DNA of 64,000 nucleotides from Candidatus Peribacteria bacterium (lineage in GTDB: Bacteria; Patescibacteriota; Gracilibacteria; UBA1369; 2-02-FULL-48-14), in the NCBI GenBank assembly GCA_943357175.1, contig CALRGE010000001.1, positions 1 to 64,000 of the forward strand, given 5' to 3'. Below are positions 15,501 to 22,829 of the stretch, piece by piece. The number at the start of each line of letters is the position of its first letter. Within the stretch, counting starts at the first letter, position 1. A program made the translations under genes and the position numbers. The notes beneath the pieces were generated by a model that saw nothing but the letters and a program-made list of their open reading frames with translations, did not search any database and was not told where the DNA came from.

Positions 15501-17264
15501 AGAATTCTTGAGGAGGCCGGTTTCACGAAAGATGAAAGGCGTGTATTGATGGAGAATGGGATTACGGGTGAGGAGGGAAGAGTTGCAGCATTTTATTCTG
15601 AGAGGGGTAGATCTGCACCATATAGTGTCGATGAATATGTTATTGTTCTAAGAAGTGACGGTTCTTCATCAGTCGGTAAGATAATTAGAATTTCACATGA
15701 TGGACGTGAACCTATTTATGAAATTAGAGTTCAGATGGGAGATGGGAGAACGGGTCTTAAAACTTTGACTCAATCTGAGCTTAATTCACACAATCGTAAG
15801 TATTCCGAGGGGATGAAAGTAAATACTGAAAATGGAGAGGCAACAATTGTTAGGCGGAATTCGGATGGACAGTATGAAGTTAAAATGAAAGATGGTAGTT
15901 CCAGTTTGTTTGGTGAAATGTATCTGGATAAGATGCGTATGAGTACGGGACCTAGTGGTAGAATAGAATCCACTAAAAAGTTAGTTCTGGCTCTGGCATT
16001 CGAGACAAATAGTATTCCATTGAAAGTAGGTATTGGTGCAGATTTGGTCGCTTTGGGTAAGAGGCGACTTCTAGTTTTTAAAGCTTTAGAAGAAATTGAT
16101 AAAATCCCAAAGTCTGAGCGTGATGTAAGTCTAAATTCATTGGAAAGGCACTTTCAACTTGAAAAGACAGATTTGCTTATTCTGGAAGTGAAAATAAAAA
16201 CAGAAACTGCACTTTTTAATAAATTGTATCCACAGGGTCAAAGCCTTGAAATTATGCAAGGGCAACGAGGTAACTGTTATTTATTGGCATCAATTAATGC
16301 AATTCGTAAGACTTCACCTGATCTGTTTTTTGAAATGATACTTAAGAATATTAAAGAAGTATCGCCAGGTTTGTGGGAAGTTACTGTCCCTGGGTCAGAG
16401 TTCCCTGGACCATACAAAATTAAGCAATTCGGAAAAGATGAAATTGTTAACGGTGTGCAAATAAGAAGCATTGAGTCATGGCAAAAAGAACACTCTGGTA
16501 CAAAAGCACCTTTGGGGGATCTAATTCTTGAGCTAGCTTCTGCCTCAGATAGAAGCATGAACCGTTCAAAGGTACGTGGGCATACAATCATCCCATTTGG
16601 TTTGGCTGCAGATGACGGAGGATTTGGGCATCGTGCTATGTATGATATGTTAGGTAGTGAGTATGTTGAGTCGAAAATCGCTACCTCTAAATGGCAGGGT
16701 AATGCAACTCTCAGACAGCAGGGAGTAACAATGGCTAATAAAGCGGGAGGGTTTTTGCAGTTGATGGCTGAAAACGCCAATCACTATATTATGACGGCAA
16801 ATACGAAAAACTTTGGTAATGGTGTTAGAATTAAGGTAAATGGAAGAGAATTGGTGGGACCTCACGCCTATACAATACTTAAATATGATAAAACTAAAAA
16901 AGTGGTACAATTAGGAGATCCACATGATACCTCTCGTCCATTTGAGATTTCGCTCGATGATTTTTTGGATAATTTTTCTCAATTATCTTTTGTCAGTTTG
17001 ACTGAGCAAGCTACACCGCTTGGACAGTTCATATCAGGTTTCCGTGATTTACACAGTCCTGTGTTGATGCAACAAGCATTAAAAGAGAAATTATTAGGAG
17101 CTGACATTTATTCTTTGACTGGAGTTAAGGCAGGGGACACAGTTAATCTAAAGCGGGTTTTGGAGAAATTAGTAGATTCCGAAAAAAATCCCATTCTAGC
17201 CTCAGTTTTAAAGTGGGAATTTCAAGATATTGCTGGAAAAATAGGCTTTAGCTTAGCTGCTTAA
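12534..17264 (+). CDS. Giant multidomain protein with C-terminal calpain-like (C2) protease domain
   Basis: 1576 aa. In order: helical acidic region (1-105); LysM-like segment starting YEVKNGDDLSKIVEEKLGV (about 107-165); long helical, Glu/Asp-rich region (to about 640); Ala/Gly-rich hydrophobic block (about 645-690), then a Gly-rich region; a helical segment with KARILEEAGF (near 1000); two SH3-like modules (about 1029-1140); and a C2 cysteine-protease domain. The protease shows QGQRGNCYLLASINAI with Cys1248, GPHAYTILKYD with His1444, and LGDPHD with Asp1462 where calpains usually have Asn in RNPWG. No signal peptide is visible. The architecture recalls polymorphic toxins: peptidoglycan binding, hydrophobic pre-toxin region, C-terminal enzyme. 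Target and export route are unknown. Confidence 0.75.
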   Translation: MSEFQKNIDSEQDRINKSIKEDTTVIDEPGEKLKASETYLKKVDAFQATLNASVQDPVMKDALNGKVLNFLKKAISPEIIESLQGELESALKNYEKAIKAYEKWRENKYEVKNGDDLSKIVEEKLGVSWKIDPKTHFAIVDELQMQRMEGSFPEIDENGNFLPQKIDKGAEFLDIGEYLNLEDARSKAIPSIEAIRKYAGGYKQLLKIADELSAKEELGKTSDVSAQEIKDEEIVAETIRPSFIMEVKTSGDDYSQKAGESAELSFEEDFEENFQVDPKIHGYIPAFEKAILATQDVNNPFGDSDENEHRALEDIRICCQSNLSAFSQKLDGANDKEKQNNDYKTAESKYVESAKRFVELCASVDEKYESTDARRVNSAIETANQLMPRMSLEESITWSTEMLAKIDSNDFQSSAISTDYQKLFEVLKDNLKQKLENEKNGGDYASYSKSCITLAKTFSGRSGAIDSALCDSKWAGELALEASNTSKIYIEILNKKVNVLPGMEKFQDAYEERKGETLTYLKRQNPVIESAIQVLEGPVNSQEDLMRQWSVIVPVKFLIDGKEMPSQEVLEGYIQNKVAPVMIEAHGAFIDHIKQGEGTDPAILSKELGVNLDPYQIEGINLLNDIEGNGWFDLSDQSWDYAEAGAKICASIAVGVAAAVLTAPCSLIVGAAAAGLAMTASNAVINQTGFEDGAQGFVDAYGADMIINTATMGSARYLAAGRAVLQMKSAGAIQGGYGKVFLSPQGREIMKLASQRGGMRVISSLDEGMGLGNRLVGASLEGAADVTIGATLDTVFTGGTFEENLQNNAMFFGVGFGMEFGGPAMGRFIKGAEFADDASLGSIKALNEEAVILQTDMSKFCKENGVKRSDFEKMLKEGKLSDALRDNEGAVPLFRRYQEGKEKYKKALDKVLKLADEVKNEVPGAIDEELSADGVEKNASLLPKPRLRKAEELLRKELSPAQKEAILKAHEVGAGGEGKFTKAELLEKARILEEAGFTKDERRVLMENGITGEEGRVAAFYSERGRSAPYSVDEYVIVLRSDGSSSVGKIIRISHDGREPIYEIRVQMGDGRTGLKTLTQSELNSHNRKYSEGMKVNTENGEATIVRRNSDGQYEVKMKDGSSSLFGEMYLDKMRMSTGPSGRIESTKKLVLALAFETNSIPLKVGIGADLVALGKRRLLVFKALEEIDKIPKSERDVSLNSLERHFQLEKTDLLILEVKIKTETALFNKLYPQGQSLEIMQGQRGNCYLLASINAIRKTSPDLFFEMILKNIKEVSPGLWEVTVPGSEFPGPYKIKQFGKDEIVNGVQIRSIESWQKEHSGTKAPLGDLILELASASDRSMNRSKVRGHTIIPFGLAADDGGFGHRAMYDMLGSEYVESKIATSKWQGNATLRQQGVTMANKAGGFLQLMAENANHYIMTANTKNFGNGVRIKVNGRELVGPHAYTILKYDKTKKVVQLGDPHDTSRPFEISLDDFLDNFSQLSFVSLTEQATPLGQFISGFRDLHSPVLMQQALKEKLLGADIYSLTGVKAGDTVNLKRVLEKLVDSEKNPILASVLKWEFQDIAGKIGFSLAA

Positions 17265-17272
17265 AAAATATT

Positions 17273-17776
17273 ATGAATATTCCATCTACGGAAATATTGC
17301 ATGAACATACTTTGGAAGAGCTACGAGCTATGTGTGCCGGATTCATTGAGCCAGAAACCACGCCGGATATTATTTTGAGCAAGTCTGCTGAATTAGTATC
17401 GGAATTAAGAGATGATGATGCTTGGAATCTACTTAATTATTTGCATGCAATTGAAATTCCAATTCCAGATGACTTACAACATGCTTTACTTGTTCTAAAG
17501 GACTCACAGGTTTTAAGAGTTCGCAGATCTTTTTATAGATTGATAGGAAAGGGAAAACTGTCTATTGATCCGCTAGTCTTAGCACTCATGTTAAATACTG
17601 AGTCTGATCCTGTAGCACAAAGTCTGATAGTCGATGGGTTTGATTCTCTTGAAACTCGAGAAGTACTGCCACTTTTGAAAGCTCGTTTGTCAGAGATTGA
17701 TAATGCTCAAAATGATGAGTTATTTCTGGTCAAAAAAAGCTTGGAAAAAACAATTGCTTCACTTTTAACAAAATAA
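17273..17776 (+). CDS. HEAT-repeat-like helical protein following the calpain-like gene
   Basis: A 167-aa all-helical protein, starting 8 nt after the giant protein's stop. Paired helices with Leu, Val and acidic turns (for example LVLKDSQVLRVRRSFYRLIG and LNTESDPVAQSLIVDGF) suggest HEAT or Armadillo-like repeats. No catalytic motif, Cys or signal is visible. By position it could be an immunity protein, inhibitor or assembly partner for the calpain-like protein, but that is inference from gene order only. No clear terminator follows; the rpsI gene converges on it. Confidence 0.6.
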   Translation: MNIPSTEILHEHTLEELRAMCAGFIEPETTPDIILSKSAELVSELRDDDAWNLLNYLHAIEIPIPDDLQHALLVLKDSQVLRVRRSFYRLIGKGKLSIDPLVLALMLNTESDPVAQSLIVDGFDSLETREVLPLLKARLSEIDNAQNDELFLVKKSLEKTIASLLTK

Positions 17777-17818
17777 GCTTGGGTTTTTTCAGCGCCTAGC
17801 ACGCCTTCTGCGGGCTGA

Positions 17819-18229
17819 TTAACGCTTACTGAACTGTGGAGCACGTCTAGCTCTTCGTAGACCGTACTTCTTTCTTTCTTTGATACGGCTGTCTCGAGTT
17901 AGGAAGCCGATTGGTTTCAATGTTTGTCTGTTTCCTGCTTCAGCGATAACCAAAGCCTTTGAAATACCGTGACGAAGTGCTTCAGCGTGAGCTTGCATTC
18001 CACCACCAATAATTTCAGCGCAAATATCCCAGTTCTTCTGATTGTTTGTTGCAACTAGAGGAGCCATGAATACATCAATCATGTCTGCAGTTCCAAAGTA
18101 TTCTTTTGGATCTTTCTTGTTAACAATAACTCTACCTGTTCCTTTGTATAATCTAACACGCGCAACGGCAGTTTTTCGCTTTCCGTTTGCGTAGAAGTAA
18201 GTGCCTTTAAATTTGATTTCTTCTGTCAT
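17819..18229 (-). CDS. rpsI: Ribosomal protein uS9
   Basis: 30S head protein whose C-terminal tail reaches the P-site tRNA anticodon loop. It is 136 aa with N-terminal YFYANGKRKTAVARVRLYKG and the conserved basic tail ending in APQFSKR. It overlaps rplM by one base (TAATG-type junction at 18229), the usual rplM-rpsI pair, and is the last gene of the superoperon. No hairpin with a U-run is seen before the convergent gene. Confidence 0.97.
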   Translation of the reverse strand: MTEEIKFKGTYFYANGKRKTAVARVRLYKGTGRVIVNKKDPKEYFGTADMIDVFMAPLVATNNQKNWDICAEIIGGGMQAHAEALRHGISKALVIAEAGNRQTLKPIGFLTRDSRIKERKKYGLRRARRAPQFSKR

Positions 18230-18666
18230 TATTTAAGAGTGATAGTTTTTAATTTCTGTTGTTCATGAGGGTGTTTTGCGCCGGCATAAACTTTAAGTCT
18301 TTCAAGCATGTGTTTTCTAAGTCTGTTTCTTGGAATCATTCCATGAACTGCGCTTTCAATAATTCTTTCTGGGTGTTCAAGACGCATTTTCCCAGCTGTT
18401 TTCTCTTTAATACCTCCAGGGAAACCTGTGTGGTGGATGTAAACTTTTATTTCATCTTTATTACCTGTTAGAACCACTTTTTCAGCATTGATTACAACAA
18501 CGTAATCTCCACAATCTGTTGAAGGAAGCCAAATAACTTTGTCTTTTCCTCGTAAGATTGATGCAACTTTTGTTGCAAGCTGACCTAGAACGATGCCTTC
18601 AGCATCTATCACAAGCCATTCTCGCTTTTTATCTACGTCCTGTAATGTTGGGTGATAAGTTGTCAT
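18229..18666 (-). CDS. rplM: Ribosomal protein uL13
   Basis: Early-assembly 50S protein, 145 aa, normal length. Family features are [21 protein letters not shown] at the start (the WxxxDA..LGRxAT pattern), [12 protein letters not shown] and [13 protein letters not shown]. It is coupled on both sides: 4-nt overlap with rplQ upstream (18663-18666) and one base with rpsI downstream. Confidence 0.97.
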   Translation of the reverse strand: MTTYHPTLQDVDKKREWLVIDAEGIVLGQLATKVASILRGKDKVIWLPSTDCGDYVVVINAEKVVLTGNKDEIKVYIHHTGFPGGIKEKTAGKMRLEHPERIIESAVHGMIPRNRLRKHMLERLKVYAGAKHPHEQQKLKTITLK

Positions 18667-19016
18667 ACTAGTTGAATTGATACGGTTGGAGCGGCATCAC
18701 CACTTCTGAAGCCGGTTTTAATAATTCTTGTGTAACCTCCATCTCTTTCCTTATATCTTTCTTTTAGAACTTCCATAAGTTTCTTTCCTGCATTTTTGTC
18801 GAATACTGTTTCATTGATTTGTCTGATTGCATTCATAATATCTTTTGTCTTCGCAGCAGTAATCAAGTTTTCAACGATTGGCTGAACTCTTTTAGCTCGG
18901 CTAGCTGTAGTTGTAACTTTTTCGTATAGGATGATTGATGTAGCAAGGTTCCTAAGCAGCGCAGCTGCATGGTCCTTCTGCATATTCATCTTCAAGCTTT
19001 TTTTATTGTGTCTCAT
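18663..19016 (-). CDS. rplQ: Ribosomal protein bL17
   Basis: 50S protein near the exit tunnel, 117 aa. [20 protein letters not shown] matches the family's N-terminus (MRH...L.R...HR.A), and the C-terminal domain carries [10 protein letters not shown]. It is separated from rpoA by 62 nt that hold a strong promoter, so rplQ-rplM-rpsI can be transcribed independently of rpoA. Confidence 0.96.
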   Translation of the reverse strand: MRHNKKSLKMNMQKDHAAALLRNLATSIILYEKVTTTASRAKRVQPIVENLITAAKTKDIMNAIRQINETVFDKNAGKKLMEVLKERYKERDGGYTRIIKTGFRSGDAAPTVSIQLV

Positions 19017-19049
19017 GGTTTTTTAGTGAGTGCCCTGTTCGGGGCAGTA

Positions 19050-19078
19050 GTTATAGCGTCTAAGACGCCGGATGTCAA
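19050..19078 (-). promoter_or_regulatory. Promoter for rplQ-rplM-rpsI
   Basis: Minus strand: TTGACA (19073-19078), 17-bp spacer, TATAAC (19050-19055), immediately after the rpoA stop. The short leader contains a hairpin GCCCCGAACAGGGC (19031-19044). Confidence 0.7.
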
Positions 19079-20059
19079 TTATTCGTCCTTAGTAAGTGTT
19101 AGACCTCTTTTTTCTAGAGCATCTTCAACTTCTGTTAATGCCTTCTTTCCAAATCCTCTCAAGTTTGAAAGTTTTGAATGTGTGCATTTTGTAAGTTGTT
19201 CGATAGATCCAATGTCTCCGTTGATTAGAGAATTCAATGTTCGAGGTGAAAGACCAAGGATTTCGATAGGAGTGTAAGACTCTTGTCTTGGTTTTGAACT
19301 TTCTTCCTCCTGAGCTTTTGCAGCAATCTTTTCGAAATCGCTCATAAATTCAGGTTCAACAGCTTTTTGATCTCTATTGAAGATATTGAAGTAAGATTCA
19401 AGTACATTCGCCGCAAAACGCATAGCATCTTTTGGAAGAATTGAACCATTTGTCTTAACTTCAAGAGTCATTTTATCTAAATCTGTTCTTTGACCAACAC
19501 GAACCGCTTCAACGCTATAGTGAATCTTCTGAACTGGAGTAAATACTGCATCGATTTCGATCATTTCTGCATCATTGTCAGTTTTTTGACCGATTTGAGC
19601 TGGTCTGTAACCGATTCCTTTCTCGATTCTGATTTCCATATCTAGACCTGCATTCTTCTCTTCTAGAGTTGTAATGTATAAATCTGGATTGTGAATTGTA
19701 ATATCACTTGGAACTTCGATGTCTGCAGCAGTCACAACTCCACCTTTCTTTACTTTCAAGTGCACGATAGAAGTTTCTTTTGTCTCTTTGCTAACAGCCA
19801 ACTGCTTAAGGTTAAGCATGATATCCAAAATACTGTCTTTTGCTCCTTTAACAACTGTGTACTCATGAGTAACACCTTTAACTTTAATTCCTGTAACGGC
19901 TGCTCCTGGTAGGGAAGAAAGAAGAACTCTTCTTAAACCATTACCTAAAGTAGTACCGTAACCTGCCGGAAGCGGGCTGACCATGAAGGTCGAGTGAAAA
20001 TCTCCCATTTTAGATTCTGCAATCTTTGGGAGCCCGATTTCTTCTTGTATGATATGCAT
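19079..20059 (-). CDS. rpoA: RNA polymerase alpha subunit
   Basis: 326 aa, normal length. The N-terminal dimerisation domain has GYGTTLGNGLRRVLLSSLPG and the insert domain follows. A linker of about 20 residues precedes the C-terminal domain, which keeps helix-hairpin-helix IEILGLSPRTLNSLINGDI and LSNLRGFGKKALTEVEDAL, the part that touches UP elements and activators. It lies 22 nt after rpsD. Confidence 0.97.
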   Translation of the reverse strand: MHIIQEEIGLPKIAESKMGDFHSTFMVSPLPAGYGTTLGNGLRRVLLSSLPGAAVTGIKVKGVTHEYTVVKGAKDSILDIMLNLKQLAVSKETKETSIVHLKVKKGGVVTAADIEVPSDITIHNPDLYITTLEEKNAGLDMEIRIEKGIGYRPAQIGQKTDNDAEMIEIDAVFTPVQKIHYSVEAVRVGQRTDLDKMTLEVKTNGSILPKDAMRFAANVLESYFNIFNRDQKAVEPEFMSDFEKIAAKAQEEESSKPRQESYTPIEILGLSPRTLNSLINGDIGSIEQLTKCTHSKLSNLRGFGKKALTEVEDALEKRGLTLTKDE

Positions 20060-20081
20060 ATGAAGAGGGCGTTATTATGAA

Positions 20082-20696
20082 TTATTTAGAATAGAATTCT
20101 ACGATAAGGTAAGCTGCAATCAATTTATCAATGTCTTCATCAGTTGGAAGAGCTTTTACAACAGCCTTTAATGCTTTTTGTTCAGACTCTATCCATCTTG
20201 CTGATTCAAAATCTTTTTCTTCTTTGACTTCATTGAATAGCGGGCTTGATTTTGACTTTTCTCTAACCTCTAGAACATCACCTTCTCTTACTTGAATTGA
20301 TGCGATAGAAACTCTTCTTCCATTCAAGTTGAACATTCCGTGACCAACCATTTGTCTTGCTTGAGCTCGAGTTTTTGCAAATCCAGCCCTGTAAACAACG
20401 TTGTCCAATCTTCTTTCAACGCTTTTCATCAATGCAACGTCTGTTGCTTCACTTCCTGATGCCGCCTTCAAGTAATAATTTCTTAATTGTTTTTCTGTAA
20501 TTCCGAACATGAAACGCATCTTCTGTTTCTCAAGAAGCTGCTTCTTATATTCAGAAGCTTTTCCGGCTCGGTTATTTCCATGCATACCCGGACCGTGAGG
20601 TCTTCGTTCAAGGATTTTGTCGAGCTTAGGAGTATTAAATATATTTACTCCGAATCTTCTTACTAGCCTGGCTTTTGGTCCTGTATATCTAGACAT
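20082..20696 (-). CDS. rpsD: Ribosomal protein uS4
   Basis: Primary 16S-binding protein, 204 aa. N-terminal MSRYTGPKARLVRRFGVN is of the Cys-free (no zinc) type; the S4 RNA-binding domain has RLDNVVYRAGFAKTRAQARQ followed by the GHGMFNLNGRRVSI segment. It sits 12 nt after rpsK in the alpha-operon order S13-S11-S4-alpha. Confidence 0.97.
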   Translation of the reverse strand: MSRYTGPKARLVRRFGVNIFNTPKLDKILERRPHGPGMHGNNRAGKASEYKKQLLEKQKMRFMFGITEKQLRNYYLKAASGSEATDVALMKSVERRLDNVVYRAGFAKTRAQARQMVGHGMFNLNGRRVSIASIQVREGDVLEVREKSKSSPLFNEVKEEKDFESARWIESEQKALKAVVKALPTDEDIDKLIAAYLIVEFYSK

Positions 20697-20708
20697 ATTA
20701 AATTAAAA

Positions 20709-21191
20709 TTATACTCTTCGTGGTCTTGGCTTTTTACAGCCATTGTGAGGAACCGGAGTTAAATCCGCAATTCTTAAAATTTCGATTCCCTGAGCGATCA
20801 ACCCTCTCAAAGCCTGTTCTCTTCCACTTCCTACACCTTTTACAAATACATCTGCTTTTTCGAATCCAAATGCTTTAGCTTTTTCAGCAGCATTTTCAGC
20901 AGCCATTTGGGCAGCGTAAGGAGTCGATTTCTTTGTTCCTTTGAACCCGCAAGCACCTGAACTTGACCAAGCGATTGCATTTCCGTCTGGATCTGTAACT
21001 GTAATCAGAGTGTTGTTGAAACCTGCATTCACATAAACTTTTCCGTGAGTTACGGTTTTTTTCTTGCTCTTTTTCACTTTCTTAACAGCACCCTCAGCCA
21101 TAACGTCTGCTGCAGATACTGCAGTAGCGCCAGTTGCTTCCGGATTTGCGACTGCTGCCGCTCCCTTCTTGTTTTTAACTTCCTCTGTCAT
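20709..21191 (-). CDS. rpsK: Ribosomal protein uS11 with N-terminal extension
   Basis: Platform protein of the 30S, 160 aa rather than about 130. The first 45 or so residues are Ala/Val/Lys-rich and low-complexity (for example [13 protein letters not shown]). The conserved core begins [20 protein letters not shown] and ends with [15 protein letters not shown] start inside the core would remove the extension, but no ATG suits it. A 29-nt gap with a small GCCCTCGGGC hairpin separates it from rpsM. Confidence 0.96.
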   Translation of the reverse strand: MTEEVKNKKGAAAVANPEATGATAVSAADVMAEGAVKKVKKSKKKTVTHGKVYVNAGFNNTLITVTDPDGNAIAWSSSGACGFKGTKKSTPYAAQMAAENAAEKAKAFGFEKADVFVKGVGSGREQALRGLIAQGIEILRIADLTPVPHNGCKKPRPRRV

Positions 21192-21220
21192 ATTATGTGT
21201 CGCCCGAGGGCTGTGTTAGA

Positions 21221-21598
21221 TTATTTTTCTTCTTTCTTTCTACCGCTACCTACTGTTACTTTTTTACCTCTCTTAGTTCTTGCGTTAGTCTTTGTTCTCT
21301 GACCACGTACCGGTAATCTTCTCTTGTGTCGGAATCCTTTGTAGGAACCGATGTCTTGAAGTCTCTTTATATCTAGTTGGATTTTTCTTCTTAGCTCACC
21401 TTCACTCATCACTTTAGTTAGTGCATCACGTAATTTTGCTAGGTCACCTTCTGTAAGTTCTTTAACCTTAGTATTCAAGTTGATATTCAACTCGTTAAGG
21501 ATTGACTTAGAGAGAGGTCGTCCGACTCCAAATATATATGTGAGTCCGATTTCTACTCTTTTGTTATCCGGTAATTGTACTCCACAGAGTCTTGCCAT
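21221..21598 (-). CDS. rpsM: Ribosomal protein uS13
   Basis: 30S head protein contacting the 50S and P-site tRNA, 125 aa. MARLCGVQLPDNKRVEIGLT, the H2TH-like middle, and the C-terminal GFRHKRRLPVRGQRTKTNAR (family GxRHxxxLPVRGQRTxTNART) are all present. It follows rpmJ by 23 nt. Confidence 0.97.
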   Translation of the reverse strand: MARLCGVQLPDNKRVEIGLTYIFGVGRPLSKSILNELNINLNTKVKELTEGDLAKLRDALTKVMSEGELRRKIQLDIKRLQDIGSYKGFRHKRRLPVRGQRTKTNARTKRGKKVTVGSGRKKEEK

Positions 21599-21621
21599 AG
21601 TGATTGATTTAATGCCAAGGA

Positions 21622-21738
21622 TTATCCTTGTCTTTGTTTATGCTTAGGTGATTTAGGACAGATAACTCTTACCACGCCTTTTCTTCGTATAACTTTGCAA
21701 CTGCTGCAAATCTTTTTTGTTGATGCTCGTACTTTCAT
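21622..21738 (-). CDS. rpmJ: Ribosomal protein bL36
   Basis: A 38-aa zinc-ribbon 50S protein found by reading the gap between infA and rpsM. Translation begins [20 protein letters not shown] and ends SPKHKQRQG. The zinc ligands Cys11, Cys14, Cys27 and a His near 32 are conserved, so this is the Cys-containing (C+) form. It lies 7 nt after infA, its usual neighbour. Confidence 0.96.
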   Translation of the reverse strand: MKVRASTKKICSSCKVIRRKGVVRVICPKSPKHKQRQG

Positions 21739-21745
21739 AGTATTA

Positions 21746-22030
21746 TTATTTAGTTTCCTCAGTGGCAATCTCTACGTTATCTTCCGGTATAGGTCCGCCC
21801 TTTTTATGACGGAAAACTATTCGCCCCTTGTTTAAGTCGTAGGGTGTTAACTCGACCGTAACCGCATCTCCTGGGATAATTCGGATGAAATTGATTCTCA
21901 TCTTGCCCGAGAGGTGACAAAGCACTACGTGGTTGGTCGGATATGCCGGGTCGTCCAATCTTACACGGAAGGTTGTATTTGGAAGGCATTCCACCACAAT
22001 TCCGTTTACCTGGATGACTTGCTTCGCCAT
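21746..22030 (-). CDS. infA: Translation initiation factor IF-1
   Basis: OB-fold initiation factor that covers the A site during initiation. It is 94 aa, against about 72 in most bacteria; the extra residues are a C-terminal tail after the conserved KGRIVFRHK. The core [31 protein letters not shown] and [14 protein letters not shown] is clear. Because unrelated genes lie upstream, it has its own promoter and heads the unit infA-rpmJ-rpsM-rpsK-rpsD-rpoA. Confidence 0.97.
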   Translation of the reverse strand: MAKQVIQVNGIVVECLPNTTFRVRLDDPAYPTNHVVLCHLSGKMRINFIRIIPGDAVTVELTPYDLNKGRIVFRHKKGGPIPEDNVEIATEETK

Positions 22031-22053
22031 TAATTTGAGGTAAAAGCAGATGG

Positions 22054-22082
22054 ATTCTACACAGCGGTCTAGACAATTGCAA
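22054..22082 (-). promoter_or_regulatory. Promoter for infA and the alpha operon
   Basis: Minus strand: TTGCAA (22077-22082), 17-bp spacer, TAGAAT (22054-22059), 23 nt before the infA ATG. Confidence 0.6.
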
Positions 22083-22114
22083 GAGCATTTTTGTCTACTT
22101 TTCAGGTAATCGTT

Positions 22115-22143
22115 TTGACAAATGACGAGTTTTATAGTATAAG
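22115..22143 (+). promoter_or_regulatory. Promoter of the duplicated-domain protein gene
   Basis: TTGACA (22115-22120), 17-bp spacer, TATAAG (22138-22143); the ATG is at 22166. It is divergent from the infA promoter, 32 bp away. Confidence 0.65.
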
Positions 22144-22165
22144 AGTTGTAATTTAATATAATTAC

Positions 22166-22795
22166 ATGTCAAATACACCTGTTGAGAGCCAGTTACCAGA
22201 AGTATTAGGAGAAGATGATTTGAAAAGATATCAAAGAATTTTGAGTGGAATACTTGAAAGACGAAGTATGCTAAATCCTGCTGATCCTAATATGGGTACA
22301 GTGTTTTTTCAGGAAAAAATTGGAGTACTGACTTTGGAAAATGGTATTTATGAGATTAGTGTTGACGGCCACGGTAGAGCAAAAATTTTTCCTGATGGAA
22401 GTGTTATGGGGGCTTTTGAATCTTTGACGCAATGGCTCGTGCTTGCTGATGAAGCAGCATCAGTTATACCAACATTAAGTGTGGAGGAAGTGCTTGAATA
22501 TTCAAATACTCTAATTGATATTCATAATAGGTTATCAAATGATGCGAGTGGGATTATTAGTCTCTCTTATGAAGGTAAATCAGGAACTTTGAAATTTATT
22601 GATGATAGAATTATCATGAGAATTGAAGGAATGGGTGCATCCACAATTTTTCTTGATGGTTATGTTGAAGGTGATGCCACTACTTTTGTTAGCTGGTTCA
22701 GTGCTGCATATGAAAATGTTAAAGCTGAACTTGAAGTATTTTCTGCATTGAAAGCAACTTCAATTGGTGTAGATGAGTCTTTGAAAGATAAGTAA
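22166..22795 (+). CDS. Protein of unknown function with an internal duplication
   Basis: 209 aa, no family recognised. Two similar halves (about 15-97 and 106-185) each have a helix, then beta strands of the form G-x-L-x-x-x-x-x-x-I, then a short Gly turn and a helix with Trp: compare [20 protein letters not shown] and [20 protein letters not shown]. It is cytoplasmic by appearance (no signal or TM). It has a strong own promoter and is followed after 34 nt by the split LCP gene, so they may be co-transcribed. Confidence 0.65.
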   Translation: MSNTPVESQLPEVLGEDDLKRYQRILSGILERRSMLNPADPNMGTVFFQEKIGVLTLENGIYEISVDGHGRAKIFPDGSVMGAFESLTQWLVLADEAASVIPTLSVEEVLEYSNTLIDIHNRLSNDASGIISLSYEGKSGTLKFIDDRIIMRIEGMGASTIFLDGYVEGDATTFVSWFSAAYENVKAELEVFSALKATSIGVDESLKDK

Positions 22796-22829
22796 TTTGC
22801 TATATATTGTGGCGGCTTAAAGTGCGCCA

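Noticed and set aside
17777-17818. Rho-independent terminator of rpsI
   Set aside because: CAGC/GCTG and GCA/TGC pairs can form, but the run after the hairpin on the minus strand is A, not T, and the stem is broken.
21804-22088. 94-aa minus-strand frame overlapping infA
   Set aside because: Shadow frame of infA; the other frame has the clear IF-1 protein, promoter and start.
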